In this document: one piece after another, positions 1 through 7,034 of the stretch
How positions within the stretch are numbered: position 1 is the stretch's first letter
Layout: every line of letters starts with the position of its first letter
From: DASPKW01 sp038244055
GTDB taxonomy: Bacteria; Planctomycetota; Phycisphaerae; Tepidisphaerales; Tepidisphaeraceae
NCBI GenBank assembly: GCA_038244055.1
Contig: JBBRTW010000120.1
Location: 1-16,266 of the forward strand
Length of the DNA: 16,266 nucleotides
Direction: 5' to 3'
The notes under the pieces: generated by a model
The model's input: only the letters and a program-made list of their open reading frames with translations
Databases searched by the model: none
Told to the model about the DNA's origin: nothing
Translations under genes and position numbers: made by a program

Positions 1-107
1 ACCAGTACGAAACGGCCATCAAAGTCAGCGACGAACAACTCGCACGCCTTCGATTGACACCTCACCGATTCCATGGAGACTGGAACTACACGCTGTCGCC
101 ACGATAA
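1..107 (+). CDS. ISAzo13-like transposase, C-terminal fragment
   Basis: The frame starting at base 3 is open from the window edge to a TAA at 105-107 and gives the last 34 residues of a protein. It contains KVSDEQLARLRL followed by FHGDWNYTLSPR just before the stop. From memory, this matches how the DDE transposases of the ISAzo13 family ('Rhodopirellula transposase', PF07592) end, with a conserved His-Gly-Asp/Glu-Trp-Asn-Tyr-Thr block near the C-terminus. These are abundant multi-copy elements in planctomycetes. The catalytic residues lie upstream of the window, so activity cannot be judged. The gene runs towards, and stops 34 bases short of, the truncated phosphorylase on the other strand. 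Another DDE family is possible but less likely. Confidence 0.72.
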   Translation, partial: QYETAIKVSDEQLARLRLTPHRFHGDWNYTLSPR

Positions 108-141
108 TCGCAATTGCTCAAGTTATTTTTGAGCGCGCCCT
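1..141 (+). mobile_element. Right-hand end of an ISAzo13-like insertion sequence (partial)
   Basis: This stretch holds the end of a transposase gene (stop at 105-107) followed by about 34 non-coding bases, after which glycogen phosphorylase sequence begins on the opposite strand. A short inverted repeat, GCTCAA (116-121) and TTGAGC (129-134) with a 7-base loop, lies inside the terminal segment. Phosphorylase homology stops at about base 141, so I place the outer end of the element at 138-143. The exact end is inferred: the other end of the element and the target duplication are outside the window. The family call rests on the transposase C-terminus only. Confidence 0.6.
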
Positions 142-3100
142 AAGTGCATGTAGTGATCGCCGGTGCCGAGCAGCGTGGCCCGCAGCGGTTCGAAGATGCC
201 CGGTTCGTCGCGGCTGAAGTGATCGGAGAAGATCAGGTCCAACGCAGCGCGGGTTTCCGGCTCGTTGTGGTAATGCCACCACGGGCTGTACCACGCGCGG
301 CTGCCCGCGACCTGATCGGCGGTCAAACCGAAGAGGAAGAAATTCTCTTCGCCGGCCTCCTCGGCCATCTCGATGGTCGCGCCGTCGCGGGTGCCAATGG
401 TCAGCGCGCCGTTCATCATGAATTTCATATTGCTCGTGCCGCTGGCCTCAAAGCCGGCGGTGGAAATCTGATTCGACACGTCGCTGGCGGGGATCAGTCG
501 CTCGGCCAGCGTTACACGATAGTCGGGGAGGAACACGACCTTCATCCGTCCGCGAACGGCGGGGTCGCCACCTATCGTGTCCGCGAGGTTGTTGATGAAT
601 TTGATGATGACCTTGGCGAGGTGGTACGCGGGCGCTGCCTTACCGGCGAAGAAGAAGGTCCGCGGCGGCATATCGAGCTGCGGATTGGCGCGGAGGTGGT
701 TGTAGAGCATCACAATCCGCAGCGCGTTGAGCAGTTGACGCTTGTATTCGTGGATGCGCTTGATCTGGCAGTCGAAGATCGTGTCGGGGTCGACACGGAG
801 GCCGGCGGTCGCCCTGAGCCAATCGGCGAACTGCGTCTTGGCCTGGCGCTTGGCGTTGCGGAAGGCGTCGCGGAAGCCTTTGTCCTCGGCAAGTGGTTTG
901 AGCCCTGCAAGCTGAGTGAGGTCGGTAATCCAGCCGTCGCCGATCGCTCCCGTGATTGTCTTCGCGAGCGCGGGGTTGCACTGGAGCAGCCAGCGCCGCG
1001 GCGTGACGCCGTTGGTCTTGTTGTTGAAACGCTCGGGGAACATCGCGGCCAAGTCCGGAACCGTCGTCGCCCGCAGCAGCTCGGAGTGAATGGCGGCGAC
1101 GCCGTTGGTGCTGTGGGAGCCGACGATGGCGAGATTGGCCATGCGCACCTTGCGCACTGGCCCTTCCTCGATGAGGCTCATGCGCGCGACCCGCGGCTCA
1201 TCGCCGGGATAGCGTGAGCGCACGTCGGTCACAAGCCGCCGGTTGATCTCGTAAATGATCTCCAGGTTGCGCGGGATAATCGGCTCGAACCAGTCGAGCG
1301 GCCACTTCTCCAGGGCTTCGGGCAGGAGGGTGTGGTTGGTGTAGGCCAGGGTTCTTTGCGTGAGGTCCCAGGCATGGTCCCATCCGAGTTTGGCCTTGTC
1401 GAGCAGGATTCGCATCAACTCGGGGACTGCGAGGGCGGGGTGCGTGTCGTTGAGCTGGATGGCGACCTTCTCCGGGAGCGCGGCCCAGTCATTCTGGCCG
1501 CGCTGAAAGCGCCGCACCAGGTCCGCCAGCGAGCAGGTAACCAGAAAGTACTCCTGCACAAAGCGCAGGCGCTTTCCCACCGAGGTCGAGTCGTCGGGGT
1601 AGAGCACGCGCGTGAGCGACGCCGCGCCCAGCGTATCAGCCAGTGCCCCCACGAAATCGCCGCTGCTGAAGCGCTGGAAATCGAAGTAATCCGGCGCGGC
1701 GGCGGCCCACAGGCGCAAGGTGTTGATCGTCTTGCCGCCGTAACCGACAACCGGACGATCGTAAGGGATGCCGATCAGGCTCGATGGCCGCCCCGGTATC
1801 ACCTCCAGAATGCCATTGTGCAACTCGATCAAAGAGGCAAGCGGAATCTCGACCGCCTCGGGCAGTCGCGCCACCTCCCATGGGTCCGGCCGGCGCAGCC
1901 AGTTATCGCAGTCGCTGGTGCGCCCGCCGCTGTCGAAGCCCTGCTCGCTGCCGTAGTAGAGGCACGGGATGCCGACGGTGGTCAGTTGCACCGCCATGAC
2001 ATTGAAGGCGAGGTCGCGGTATCGGCTGTCGCCGCAGAACCGGCGCTTGGCGGTCCATTTGCGCACCTGGTCGTGGTCGTCTACCAGCGTGACGAGTTGG
2101 TCGCGATACCATCGGTGCTTGCAACCGTCTGGCTCATCCAATTGCCAGTTGCGGAAGAGGGAGAAGTAGTCGATCGGGTCGGCCTCGCCGGTGGTCATCC
2201 GTTCGAGTTTTCCGGGGATGTCTTCAATTCCAAGGGCGGCATCCAGGCCGGTGCTCTCCACCACCTGCCGGGCATGCTCAAGGCTGCCGGGCACTTCGCC
2301 GACCAGGAGAAAGCGATCTTTCCCGATGCTCTGCGAGAATTCCCGTATCCAGTCGCAGAACGACCGAAGCGCATCGGCATCCATGTGCTTGGCGGCATCG
2401 ATGCGGAAGCCATCAAGGTCGGCGTAGGCGATCCAAAAGCTATAGGCGAGGCACAGCCACGCCATTGCCGGCGAGGGCCGGCGGTATTGGCCCGCCCAGC
2501 GCACCCGCACATCCAGCGTCTTGAGCCCATCGGCCATGTCGCCTTCGACATACTCGGGGTGATGGCCCCAATTGTTGATCCGGCCCTTGCGCAGAAACAG
2601 CCCTGCTTGTTGAAACTCCCGCGGCCAGATGGCGCCATCCGGCCATGATGCCTCCAGCCGGGCGGCATCGGCGGCCGACAGTTCGCCCGAGGTTCCGAAA
2701 GCAAGGGTTGGCTGACCTTTGTCGTCGTTGAAGCCCACCACCTCGTAGGGCCGTCCATCCCCGCGCGGGTCATTGAAATAGCAACCGCTGGCATCGTGGG
2801 CGGGGTAGCGATCGGCGTCGTAGGTGAAGACGTTGCCGGTGTGGTGTGCGACGATGTCGAGGATGACGTAGATTCCCTGCTCGTGGGCAGCGCGCACGAA
2901 GTCGCGGAACTCTTCGCGCGTGCCGAAGTGCGGATCGATATCGAGAAAGTTCTGCACGCCGTAGCCGTGGTAGCTGGCTTCGAACGCGACCTGGCGGAAA
3001 GGTGGGCTGACCCACACCGCGGTGATGCCCAGCCGCCGGAGGTAGCCGAGTTTGCTGGTAAGTCCCTTGATCGTGCCCCCCTGCCAGCCGGCGCCTGCGC

Positions 3101-3344
3101 GGACCCAGGAATCGTAATCAATCCGTCCCTCGTACTGGGCGCAATACAGCGGCGTGGCGCCAGTCTGAACGGGCCGGCCGCTCACATCAGCATGGCCGCC
3201 GTTCTCGTTTCCCTCGGAGAAGCGGTCCAGCATCAGGAAGTAGAGCACCTGGTCTTCCCACGCAGCCGGCGACGGGGTGAACGGCCCGCGCGTCAGCGAG
3301 GCAAAGTCGATATCCAGCAAACTCTTTTCCACGTTGCGGTTCAC
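123..3344 (-). CDS. Chimeric ORF: GH13 alpha-amylase barrel fused in frame to a doubly truncated GT35 glycogen phosphorylase
   Basis: The predicted protein has 1,073 residues. Residues 30-475 are a GH13 (alpha-amylase) barrel. Region I is DIVAHH (D163, H168). The nucleophile is D316 in GFRIDAAKH, the acid/base E350 in LLVGE, and the third carboxylate D425 in VDDHD. The barrel ends at YYGSEQGF (463-470). From about residue 479 (DNWLRRPDPWE) to 1068 it is glycogen/alpha-glucan phosphorylase, with NDTHP, GVTPRRW, IHEYKRQ and the PLP lysine K974 in SNMKF. The phosphorylase lacks about 180 N-terminal residues, including the glycine loop that helps bind substrate phosphate, and about 50-60 C-terminal residues. 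Its last five residues (GRAQK) come from the adjacent insertion element. The start is a GTG at 3344 overlapping the upstream GNAT stop as GTGA, with GGAAGGA 9 bases upstream. An ORF extension to 3725 only overlaps GNAT coding sequence. The amylase half could be active; a working phosphorylase is unlikely. Confidence 0.85.
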   Translation of the reverse strand: MNRNVEKSLLDIDFASLTRGPFTPSPAAWEDQVLYFLMLDRFSEGNENGGHADVSGRPVQTGATPLYCAQYEGRIDYDSWVRAGAGWQGGTIKGLTSKLGYLRRLGITAVWVSPPFRQVAFEASYHGYGVQNFLDIDPHFGTREEFRDFVRAAHEQGIYVILDIVAHHTGNVFTYDADRYPAHDASGCYFNDPRGDGRPYEVVGFNDDKGQPTLAFGTSGELSAADAARLEASWPDGAIWPREFQQAGLFLRKGRINNWGHHPEYVEGDMADGLKTLDVRVRWAGQYRRPSPAMAWLCLAYSFWIAYADLDGFRIDAAKHMDADALRSFCDWIREFSQSIGKDRFLLVGEVPGSLEHARQVVESTGLDAALGIEDIPGKLERMTTGEADPIDYFSLFRNWQLDEPDGCKHRWYRDQLVTLVDDHDQVRKWTAKRRFCGDSRYRDLAFNVMAVQLTTVGIPCLYYGSEQGFDSGGRTSDCDNWLRRPDPWEVARLPEAVEIPLASLIELHNGILEVIPGRPSSLIGIPYDRPVVGYGGKTINTLRLWAAAAPDYFDFQRFSSGDFVGALADTLGAASLTRVLYPDDSTSVGKRLRFVQEYFLVTCSLADLVRRFQRGQNDWAALPEKVAIQLNDTHPALAVPELMRILLDKAKLGWDHAWDLTQRTLAYTNHTLLPEALEKWPLDWFEPIIPRNLEIIYEINRRLVTDVRSRYPGDEPRVARMSLIEEGPVRKVRMANLAIVGSHSTNGVAAIHSELLRATTVPDLAAMFPERFNNKTNGVTPRRWLLQCNPALAKTITGAIGDGWITDLTQLAGLKPLAEDKGFRDAFRNAKRQAKTQFADWLRATAGLRVDPDTIFDCQIKRIHEYKRQLLNALRIVMLYNHLRANPQLDMPPRTFFFAGKAAPAYHLAKVIIKFINNLADTIGGDPAVRGRMKVVFLPDYRVTLAERLIPASDVSNQISTAGFEASGTSNMKFMMNGALTIGTRDGATIEMAEEAGEENFFLFGLTADQVAGSRAWYSPWWHYHNEPETRAALDLIFSDHFSRDEPGIFEPLRATLLGTGDHYMHLGRAQK
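3341..3344 (-). promoter_or_regulatory. GTGA stop/start overlap with SD at 3354-3360
   Basis: On the minus strand the acetyltransferase TGA (3341-3343) overlaps the amylase GTG (3342-3344). The purine-rich GGAAGGA at 3354-3360, inside the end of the acetyltransferase gene, is 9 bases from the GTG. This arrangement suggests translational coupling and fixes the amylase start, because homology begins a few residues later and everything upstream in that frame is antisense-free shadow of the acetyltransferase gene. Confidence 0.7.
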
Positions 3345-3853
3345 GGCTGGCCATCCTTCCACCACTGGTTTGATGATTCCTCCGGCGTTGCCTGCTCCGG
3401 CTCCTGATAAAAGTTCAGGTAGAACTCCAGCGCGTTGCGGCGGCCGCGCAGCTTGTGGCGCGAGAATTCGAATCCCAACAGGTGCAGGAATGACGCGACA
3501 TCCGCTTCGGACTCTGGCGGCACATGAAAGATCAACTTCAGTGAACCCACCTGGCGCGCGTGCTCGACCGCGGCCCTCACCAGGGGGCGGGCGACCACGT
3601 GGTTCGCCTGCCAGGGCTTGGCGACGCGAATCCATCGAATCTGAGCCGTGTCCCGGGTCAGTTCCGTCAATGCGATCGTGCCGACGATCACACCCGACGC
3701 TTCGGCGACCCAACATGGCTCGCACGCCGTTCCCAAGGCGCGGGAGATGAAATTGTCCAATTCGGGGACATCATCGACGCTGTCGCCGGGGAGAAGGCCT
3801 TTGAGCAATAGTCGCCTCACATGGGCCCGGTCTTTCCTGACCGCCGTGCGCAC
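3341..3853 (-). CDS. GNAT-family N-acetyltransferase
   Basis: The 170-residue protein has the GNAT pattern: an N-terminal helix (1-22), the central strand VAEASGVIVGTIAL (49-62), then strand beta4 and motif A, IRWIRVAKPWQANHV (72-86), followed by helix alpha3 and strand SLKLIFHV (104-111). It ends with the LGFEF ... ALEFYLNFY block (126-149) typical of small acetyltransferases. The CoA pyrophosphate loop, usually Q/R-x-x-G-x-G/A, reads QANHVV and lacks both glycines, so acetyl-CoA binding may be altered. The substrate cannot be told. The start is GTG (3853) with GGGAG six bases upstream. The stop overlaps the amylase start, so the two are probably co-translated. In-frame homology covers the full usual length, so this gene looks intact, unlike its neighbours. 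Confidence 0.75.
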   Translation of the reverse strand: MRTAVRKDRAHVRRLLLKGLLPGDSVDDVPELDNFISRALGTACEPCWVAEASGVIVGTIALTELTRDTAQIRWIRVAKPWQANHVVARPLVRAAVEHARQVGSLKLIFHVPPESEADVASFLHLLGFEFSRHKLRGRRNALEFYLNFYQEPEQATPEESSNQWWKDGQP

Positions 3854-3920
3854 GATGCACTCCCGCGGGGCTCCTGTTCGTGATACCCAATGCTGGCGAT
3901 ACGCACTTTTCCTCCTGCGT

Positions 3921-4085
3921 TCATGGCGGCACCTGCCCGGCGAGCAGTTCGATCCGACAGGCGTGGGCGAAAGCCCTCAGCGGATCGAGTTCATCGACTC
4001 GAGTGGCCGCGACGATCGAAGCGGAAGCTCCCAGCAGTGATCCGCTTGCCGCGGTCGTTGCGGTGATGAGTGCTGTATCAGTCAT
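3921..4085 (-). CDS. Possible small hypothetical protein (54 residues)
   Basis: An open frame begins at ATG 4085 (or GTG 4103, six residues earlier) and ends with TGA at 3921. It sits 45 bases after the RND fragment stop and 67 bases before the acetyltransferase start, all on the same strand. The product has a small-residue, weakly hydrophobic N-terminal half (TALITATTAASGSLLGASAS) and a mixed C-terminal half, with no motif I recognise. The Shine-Dalgarno evidence is weak: AAGG lies four bases before the GTG, and only GAG before the ATG. It could equally be a remnant of a longer gene or non-coding filler. I have no family for it. Confidence 0.25.
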   Translation of the reverse strand: MTDTALITATTAASGSLLGASASIVAATRVDELDPLRAFAHACRIELLAGQVPP

Positions 4086-4130
4086 GGAGTTCTCGGAAGG
4101 CACTTGCCTTGTTGGAATGAAATGAGCGGT

Positions 4131-5678
4131 TCACGCATGGACTGCGTGTTGAGGATTGAGAGCGTCGTTTGGCGAGTGGTTCGGCATGCCCTCCACGCGC
4201 TTGCCGGCGCCCGGCGCGTGTTCCGGCTGAGCTGGCGCCTCCGTCTCCCACCTCACCAGGTGCAGGTCCTCAACGAAGACCACATAGAGCACCGGCACGA
4301 TGACCAGCGTCACGAGGGTTGCCACCAGCATGCCCGCGATCTGGACGTAGCACATCGGCTCCCACAGCGGGCCGCCCTCCAGCGCGAGCGGGATCAGACC
4401 GCCGACGGTGGCGAGCACGGTCGTGAGAACCGGGCGCAACCGCGCGAGCCCAGCGTCAACCACCGCCTTGCGCAGCGGCTCGCCCTTGTTCTTCATCTCT
4501 TCGATGAAATCGAACAGCACGATGACATGCGAGATGATCAGCCCGGCCAGCGATGCCACGCCCAGGAACGCCATGAAGCCGAATGACGAACCCATCACCA
4601 CCAGGCCAATCAGCCCGCCCACCGCGCCAAAGGGCACGGCGGCATAGACCAGCAGAGGCTGAGTCACCGAATTGAATTGCACCACCAGCGCCAGATAAAT
4701 CGCGGCGAACGAAACGATCAACGCGATGCTAAGAGAATGAAAGCCTTTATCCTGTTCGAACTTCTCACCGCCGAACTCCCAATGGTAGCCGGCCGGGAAC
4801 GAGACCGCGCTGGCGGCGTTGTTCGCGGCATTTGAGGATAATGGCGCGGGAAGCACATCCTGGAGCTGCCTGACGATCTCGCTTGGCAGCACTCCATTCA
4901 CCACATCGCAGCGGACTGTGATGCAGCGCTCGTGGTCTCGCCGGCGGATCTTGGGCGTGATGATCTGGCGCTCAAACGAGGCGATCTGGCTGAGCGGCAC
5001 GCGGACGCCGCTCGAGGCGCTCACCACGTTGAGACTGTACAGATCATCCAATTGGCTGCGCTCCGAAGGGCGCAGGCGCAGTGTGATCCCGATGAGCTTG
5101 TCGCGCTCGCGAAGCTGGCTGATCGACAGGCCGGAAAGCCCCGTGCCGACGGTGGTGGCGATGTCCTGGTTGGTCAGACCGCTGAGGGCGGCGCGGTCGG
5201 GGTCGATCTTCAGCGTCATCTGGAAGATCGGATCGCTCCAGTCGTCATGGACATCGATCGTTCCGGGGATGGCCCGCATGCGCGACTTGATCTGTCCGGC
5301 GACCTGGCGCAGCGTCTGCATGTCTTCACCGAATATCCTCAGTTGCACCGGGATTCCGATAGGCGGACCGGTTTCGAGCATCTGGATTCGCACGCGCGCT
5401 TCGGGAATCTGTAGAGGAAGTTCTTCCCGCAACCGCGCCACGATCGAGGCCGTTTCTTCCTTCGATGTTGTATGCACCAGGATCTGGGCATAGTTGTCCG
5501 CACGCTGCTCGGGCTCAATCGAAAGCCAGAAGCGCGGGCCGCCGGCGCCGACGAAGGTCGTGTAGCTGCCGATGCGCTTGCCCTCCAGGGCGTCGATCTT
5601 GCGCACCACCTCCATCGTGACGTCGCGCGTGGCGAGAATGGCGCAACCTAAACATTGCACGCCAGTCGAGCGATTCAT
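4131..5678 (-). pseudogene. RND efflux permease (AcrB/CzcA superfamily), C-terminal half only
   Basis: The open frame gives 515 residues, about half the usual 1,020-1,060 of an RND permease. Homology starts near residue 14-17 with the second periplasmic porter region: TFVGAGGPRFWLSI (41-54), NYAQILV (62-68) and RIFGED (114-119). Funnel/docking-type sequence follows, then five membrane helices at about 316-336, 342-362, 366-391, 418-438 and 447-469, corresponding to TM8-TM12. TM1-TM7 and the first porter domain, including the proton-relay aspartates of TM4, are absent. The first 13 residues look unrelated, and the ATG at 5678 has no clear ribosome-binding site. I infer a 5' deletion or rearrangement leaving a non-functional remnant; the frame itself is undisturbed, so the event may be recent. 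The Pro-rich tail (480-515) is lineage-specific. The substrate (metal or drug) cannot be assigned. Confidence 0.75.
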
Positions 5679-5704
5679 GGAGGGGACATGAGGTGCAAAG
5701 CAGA

Positions 5705-5737
5705 CGGCCCGGGGTGCCGTATGGCAAACCCGGGCCG
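5705..5737. terminator. Strong GC-rich hairpin, possible terminator downstream of the PEP-CTERM gene
   Basis: CGGCCCGGG (5705-5713) pairs perfectly with CCCGGGCCG (5729-5737). Inside it TGCC (5715-5718) pairs with GGCA (5723-5726) around a GTAT loop, so the whole 33 bases fold as one stem with a small asymmetric bulge. It lies about 105 bases downstream of the PEP-CTERM stop and 27 bases before the RND-fragment ATG, all on the minus strand. Neither side has a clear U-tract, so intrinsic termination is only possible. It could instead be a recombination scar or repeat-type element. Confidence 0.5.
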
Positions 5738-5841
5738 ATGTCGTTCTGCCTTCGGATCAATTGTCGTGAACAGGCGTGCAAGTTGACAGAAGAAGCTTCC
5801 GCATGAGTTCTGCCGGACCCACTCTCAGCCAGCGGTTCGCC

Positions 5842-6684
5842 TCAGGCTGTTCGCCTGCGACGAACGCTAAGAGCGCCAATTCCCGCAGCGACCAATGCGA
5901 TCGAGCCGGGTTCGGGAACCGGAATGACCAGCGTGTCGCCGGTGACGCCTGAACTCAATTGCTGGAAGGCGCCAGCACCGGTCGTGCTGAAGGTGTTGCC
6001 GGTGTAGTAGTTGAAATTGATGCCCGGTTCCATCACCGCGCTGATCGATGCGGCGGAAGTGAGTGCGCTGGGAATCTGGATCGCAAACCGGCCCAGCCGT
6101 GTGCCGGAAACCGTGGTGGAGTATCCGATGCCGTATCCTGCATTCGCCCCGCCAGTGGGTCCAATGCCAAGCGGTTCTGCGCCGGATTCCAGCGCCTGCG
6201 TGTAAGCGGCGATTCCCGGAGTCACCTGCTTGATGAGAACGCCAACCAAGTCACCGGAGTTTGCGCCGCCATCGCTGCTGGTGTCGAAAGTTGCCGTTGG
6301 GGAGAACGTGAGATTGTTTTCCGTGCCCGGGCTGTTCAGATTGTTAGCAAACCATTTGTTCGTTGCTTGATCCGCGACGCCGGTGTTGGTGATCTTGTTG
6401 ATCCCACCCGTTACGTTGATGTCCAGGAGCAGAAAGCGAAAGTCCTCTCCGGCAGCGGCGTTTTGCAGGTCGCCATAGACATCGAAATAGTGGCGGTATG
6501 TGGAATTCTGAAACGCTGCCGCGGTGTAATCCACCGGTGCCAGCGTGTTGGGATTATTGCCCGTGGTCGAACCAGCGTAGACCACTTGAAGCTTCAGCCC
6601 CGGCACTGCCTGGGCAGAGCCGGCCGCCAGCGCCAAACCCGCGACCACCAAGGCCGCGGAACGATAAAACTTACTCAAGAACAT
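5842..6684 (-). CDS. Secreted PEP-CTERM sorting-domain protein
   Basis: The 280-residue protein begins with a Sec signal peptide (hydrophobic core 9-21, likely cleavage after AGSAQA at 26). It ends with a PEP-CTERM signal: VPEP at 256-259, a hydrophobic stretch, then RRRR at 275-278. PEP-CTERM tails are recognised by exosortase at the inner membrane, so the mature protein is expected outside the cell or in the extracellular matrix. The middle is rich in Gly, Thr, Asn and Ser and probably beta-sheet; I recognise no catalytic motif, and only scattered DVYGDL and LLLDINVTG segments resemble other planctomycete PEP-CTERM proteins. The start at ATG 6684 is supported by AAAGGAA about five bases upstream and by the signal peptide. 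A near-perfect palindrome (6705-6725) lies in the leader. The function is unknown. Confidence 0.85.
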   Translation of the reverse strand: MFLSKFYRSAALVVAGLALAAGSAQAVPGLKLQVVYAGSTTGNNPNTLAPVDYTAAAFQNSTYRHYFDVYGDLQNAAAGEDFRFLLLDINVTGGINKITNTGVADQATNKWFANNLNSPGTENNLTFSPTATFDTSSDGGANSGDLVGVLIKQVTPGIAAYTQALESGAEPLGIGPTGGANAGYGIGYSTTVSGTRLGRFAIQIPSALTSAASISAVMEPGINFNYYTGNTFSTTGAGAFQQLSSGVTGDTLVIPVPEPGSIALVAAGIGALSVRRRRTA

Positions 6685-7034
6685 CGACAGTTCCTTTCTC
6701 TCCTCCCCTTTCGCATGCGAAGGGGTATGACAAAACCGATTTCAAAATGACCAACAAAGATGACTGAACAATTACCCACAACGGCACCCTCCGGTCGCGC
6801 CTTATATGAGGCATGGGCCGGTATGGCCTCTCGTTACACTCCTAGATGGAGCACCGATTCGAGTGATATTGCATCTGCATTTAGATCTCGTTCGGAGCCG
6901 AGTGAAGATTGGGTGAGGATTTGATTTGGAAATGCGTGGCTATCTGATGGAGGGTGGCGCTTACCTTGATCACGTAAGAATGGGTAAGGCGACTCTCCCG
7001 CGGCCTGACCGACCGCGACCGCGCCATCCGGTTT
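6685..7034. other. 350-base gap between the giant repeat gene and the PEP-CTERM gene
   Basis: No credible gene is seen on either strand. It should hold the 3' UTR of the giant gene and the promoter and leader of the PEP-CTERM gene (both minus strand). The part nearest the PEP-CTERM start contains the Shine-Dalgarno and the palindrome at 6705-6725. GCCTTATATGAGGC at 6799-6812 is a small imperfect palindrome that reads TATAAG on the minus strand and could be a -10 element, but no good -35 is visible. I see no convincing intrinsic terminator after the giant gene. Confidence 0.5.
6705..6725. promoter_or_regulatory. Near-perfect palindrome in the leader of the PEP-CTERM gene
   Basis: CCCCTTTCGCA (6705-6715) is followed directly by TGCGAAGGGG (6716-6725): a 21-base inverted repeat with a single unpaired T. 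On the minus strand it ends 20 bases before the ATG and immediately precedes the purine-rich Shine-Dalgarno region. It could be an operator for a dimeric repressor, or an mRNA hairpin that affects ribosome access or message stability. Which of these applies cannot be decided from the sequence. Confidence 0.4.

Noticed and set aside
116..134. GCTCAA/TTGAGC hairpin as an intrinsic terminator for the transposase or phosphorylase
   Set aside because: The stem is only six pairs with no U-tract beyond it. It lies within the insertion-element end and is better explained as part of that end.
144..2648. Long plus-strand ORFs opposite the amylase-phosphorylase gene (357 and 438 codons)
   Set aside because: They are antisense shadows typical of GC-rich genes. 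The minus-strand frame carries clear GH13 and GT35 motifs throughout.
2195..3121. 308-codon minus-strand ORF inside the amylase
   Set aside because: A Ser/Arg/Pro-rich frame-shifted reading of the same DNA; no motif of its own.
3345..3725. N-terminal 127-residue extension of the amylase ORF
   Set aside because: It overlaps the acetyltransferase gene in another frame, is Arg/Pro/Gly-rich shadow sequence with no homology, and the GTG at 3344 has a good Shine-Dalgarno.
5515..5781. 88-codon minus-strand ORF spanning the hairpin and the start of the RND fragment
   Set aside because: It reads the RND-coding DNA in the wrong frame and is Arg-rich with no homology; not a plausible fusion start.
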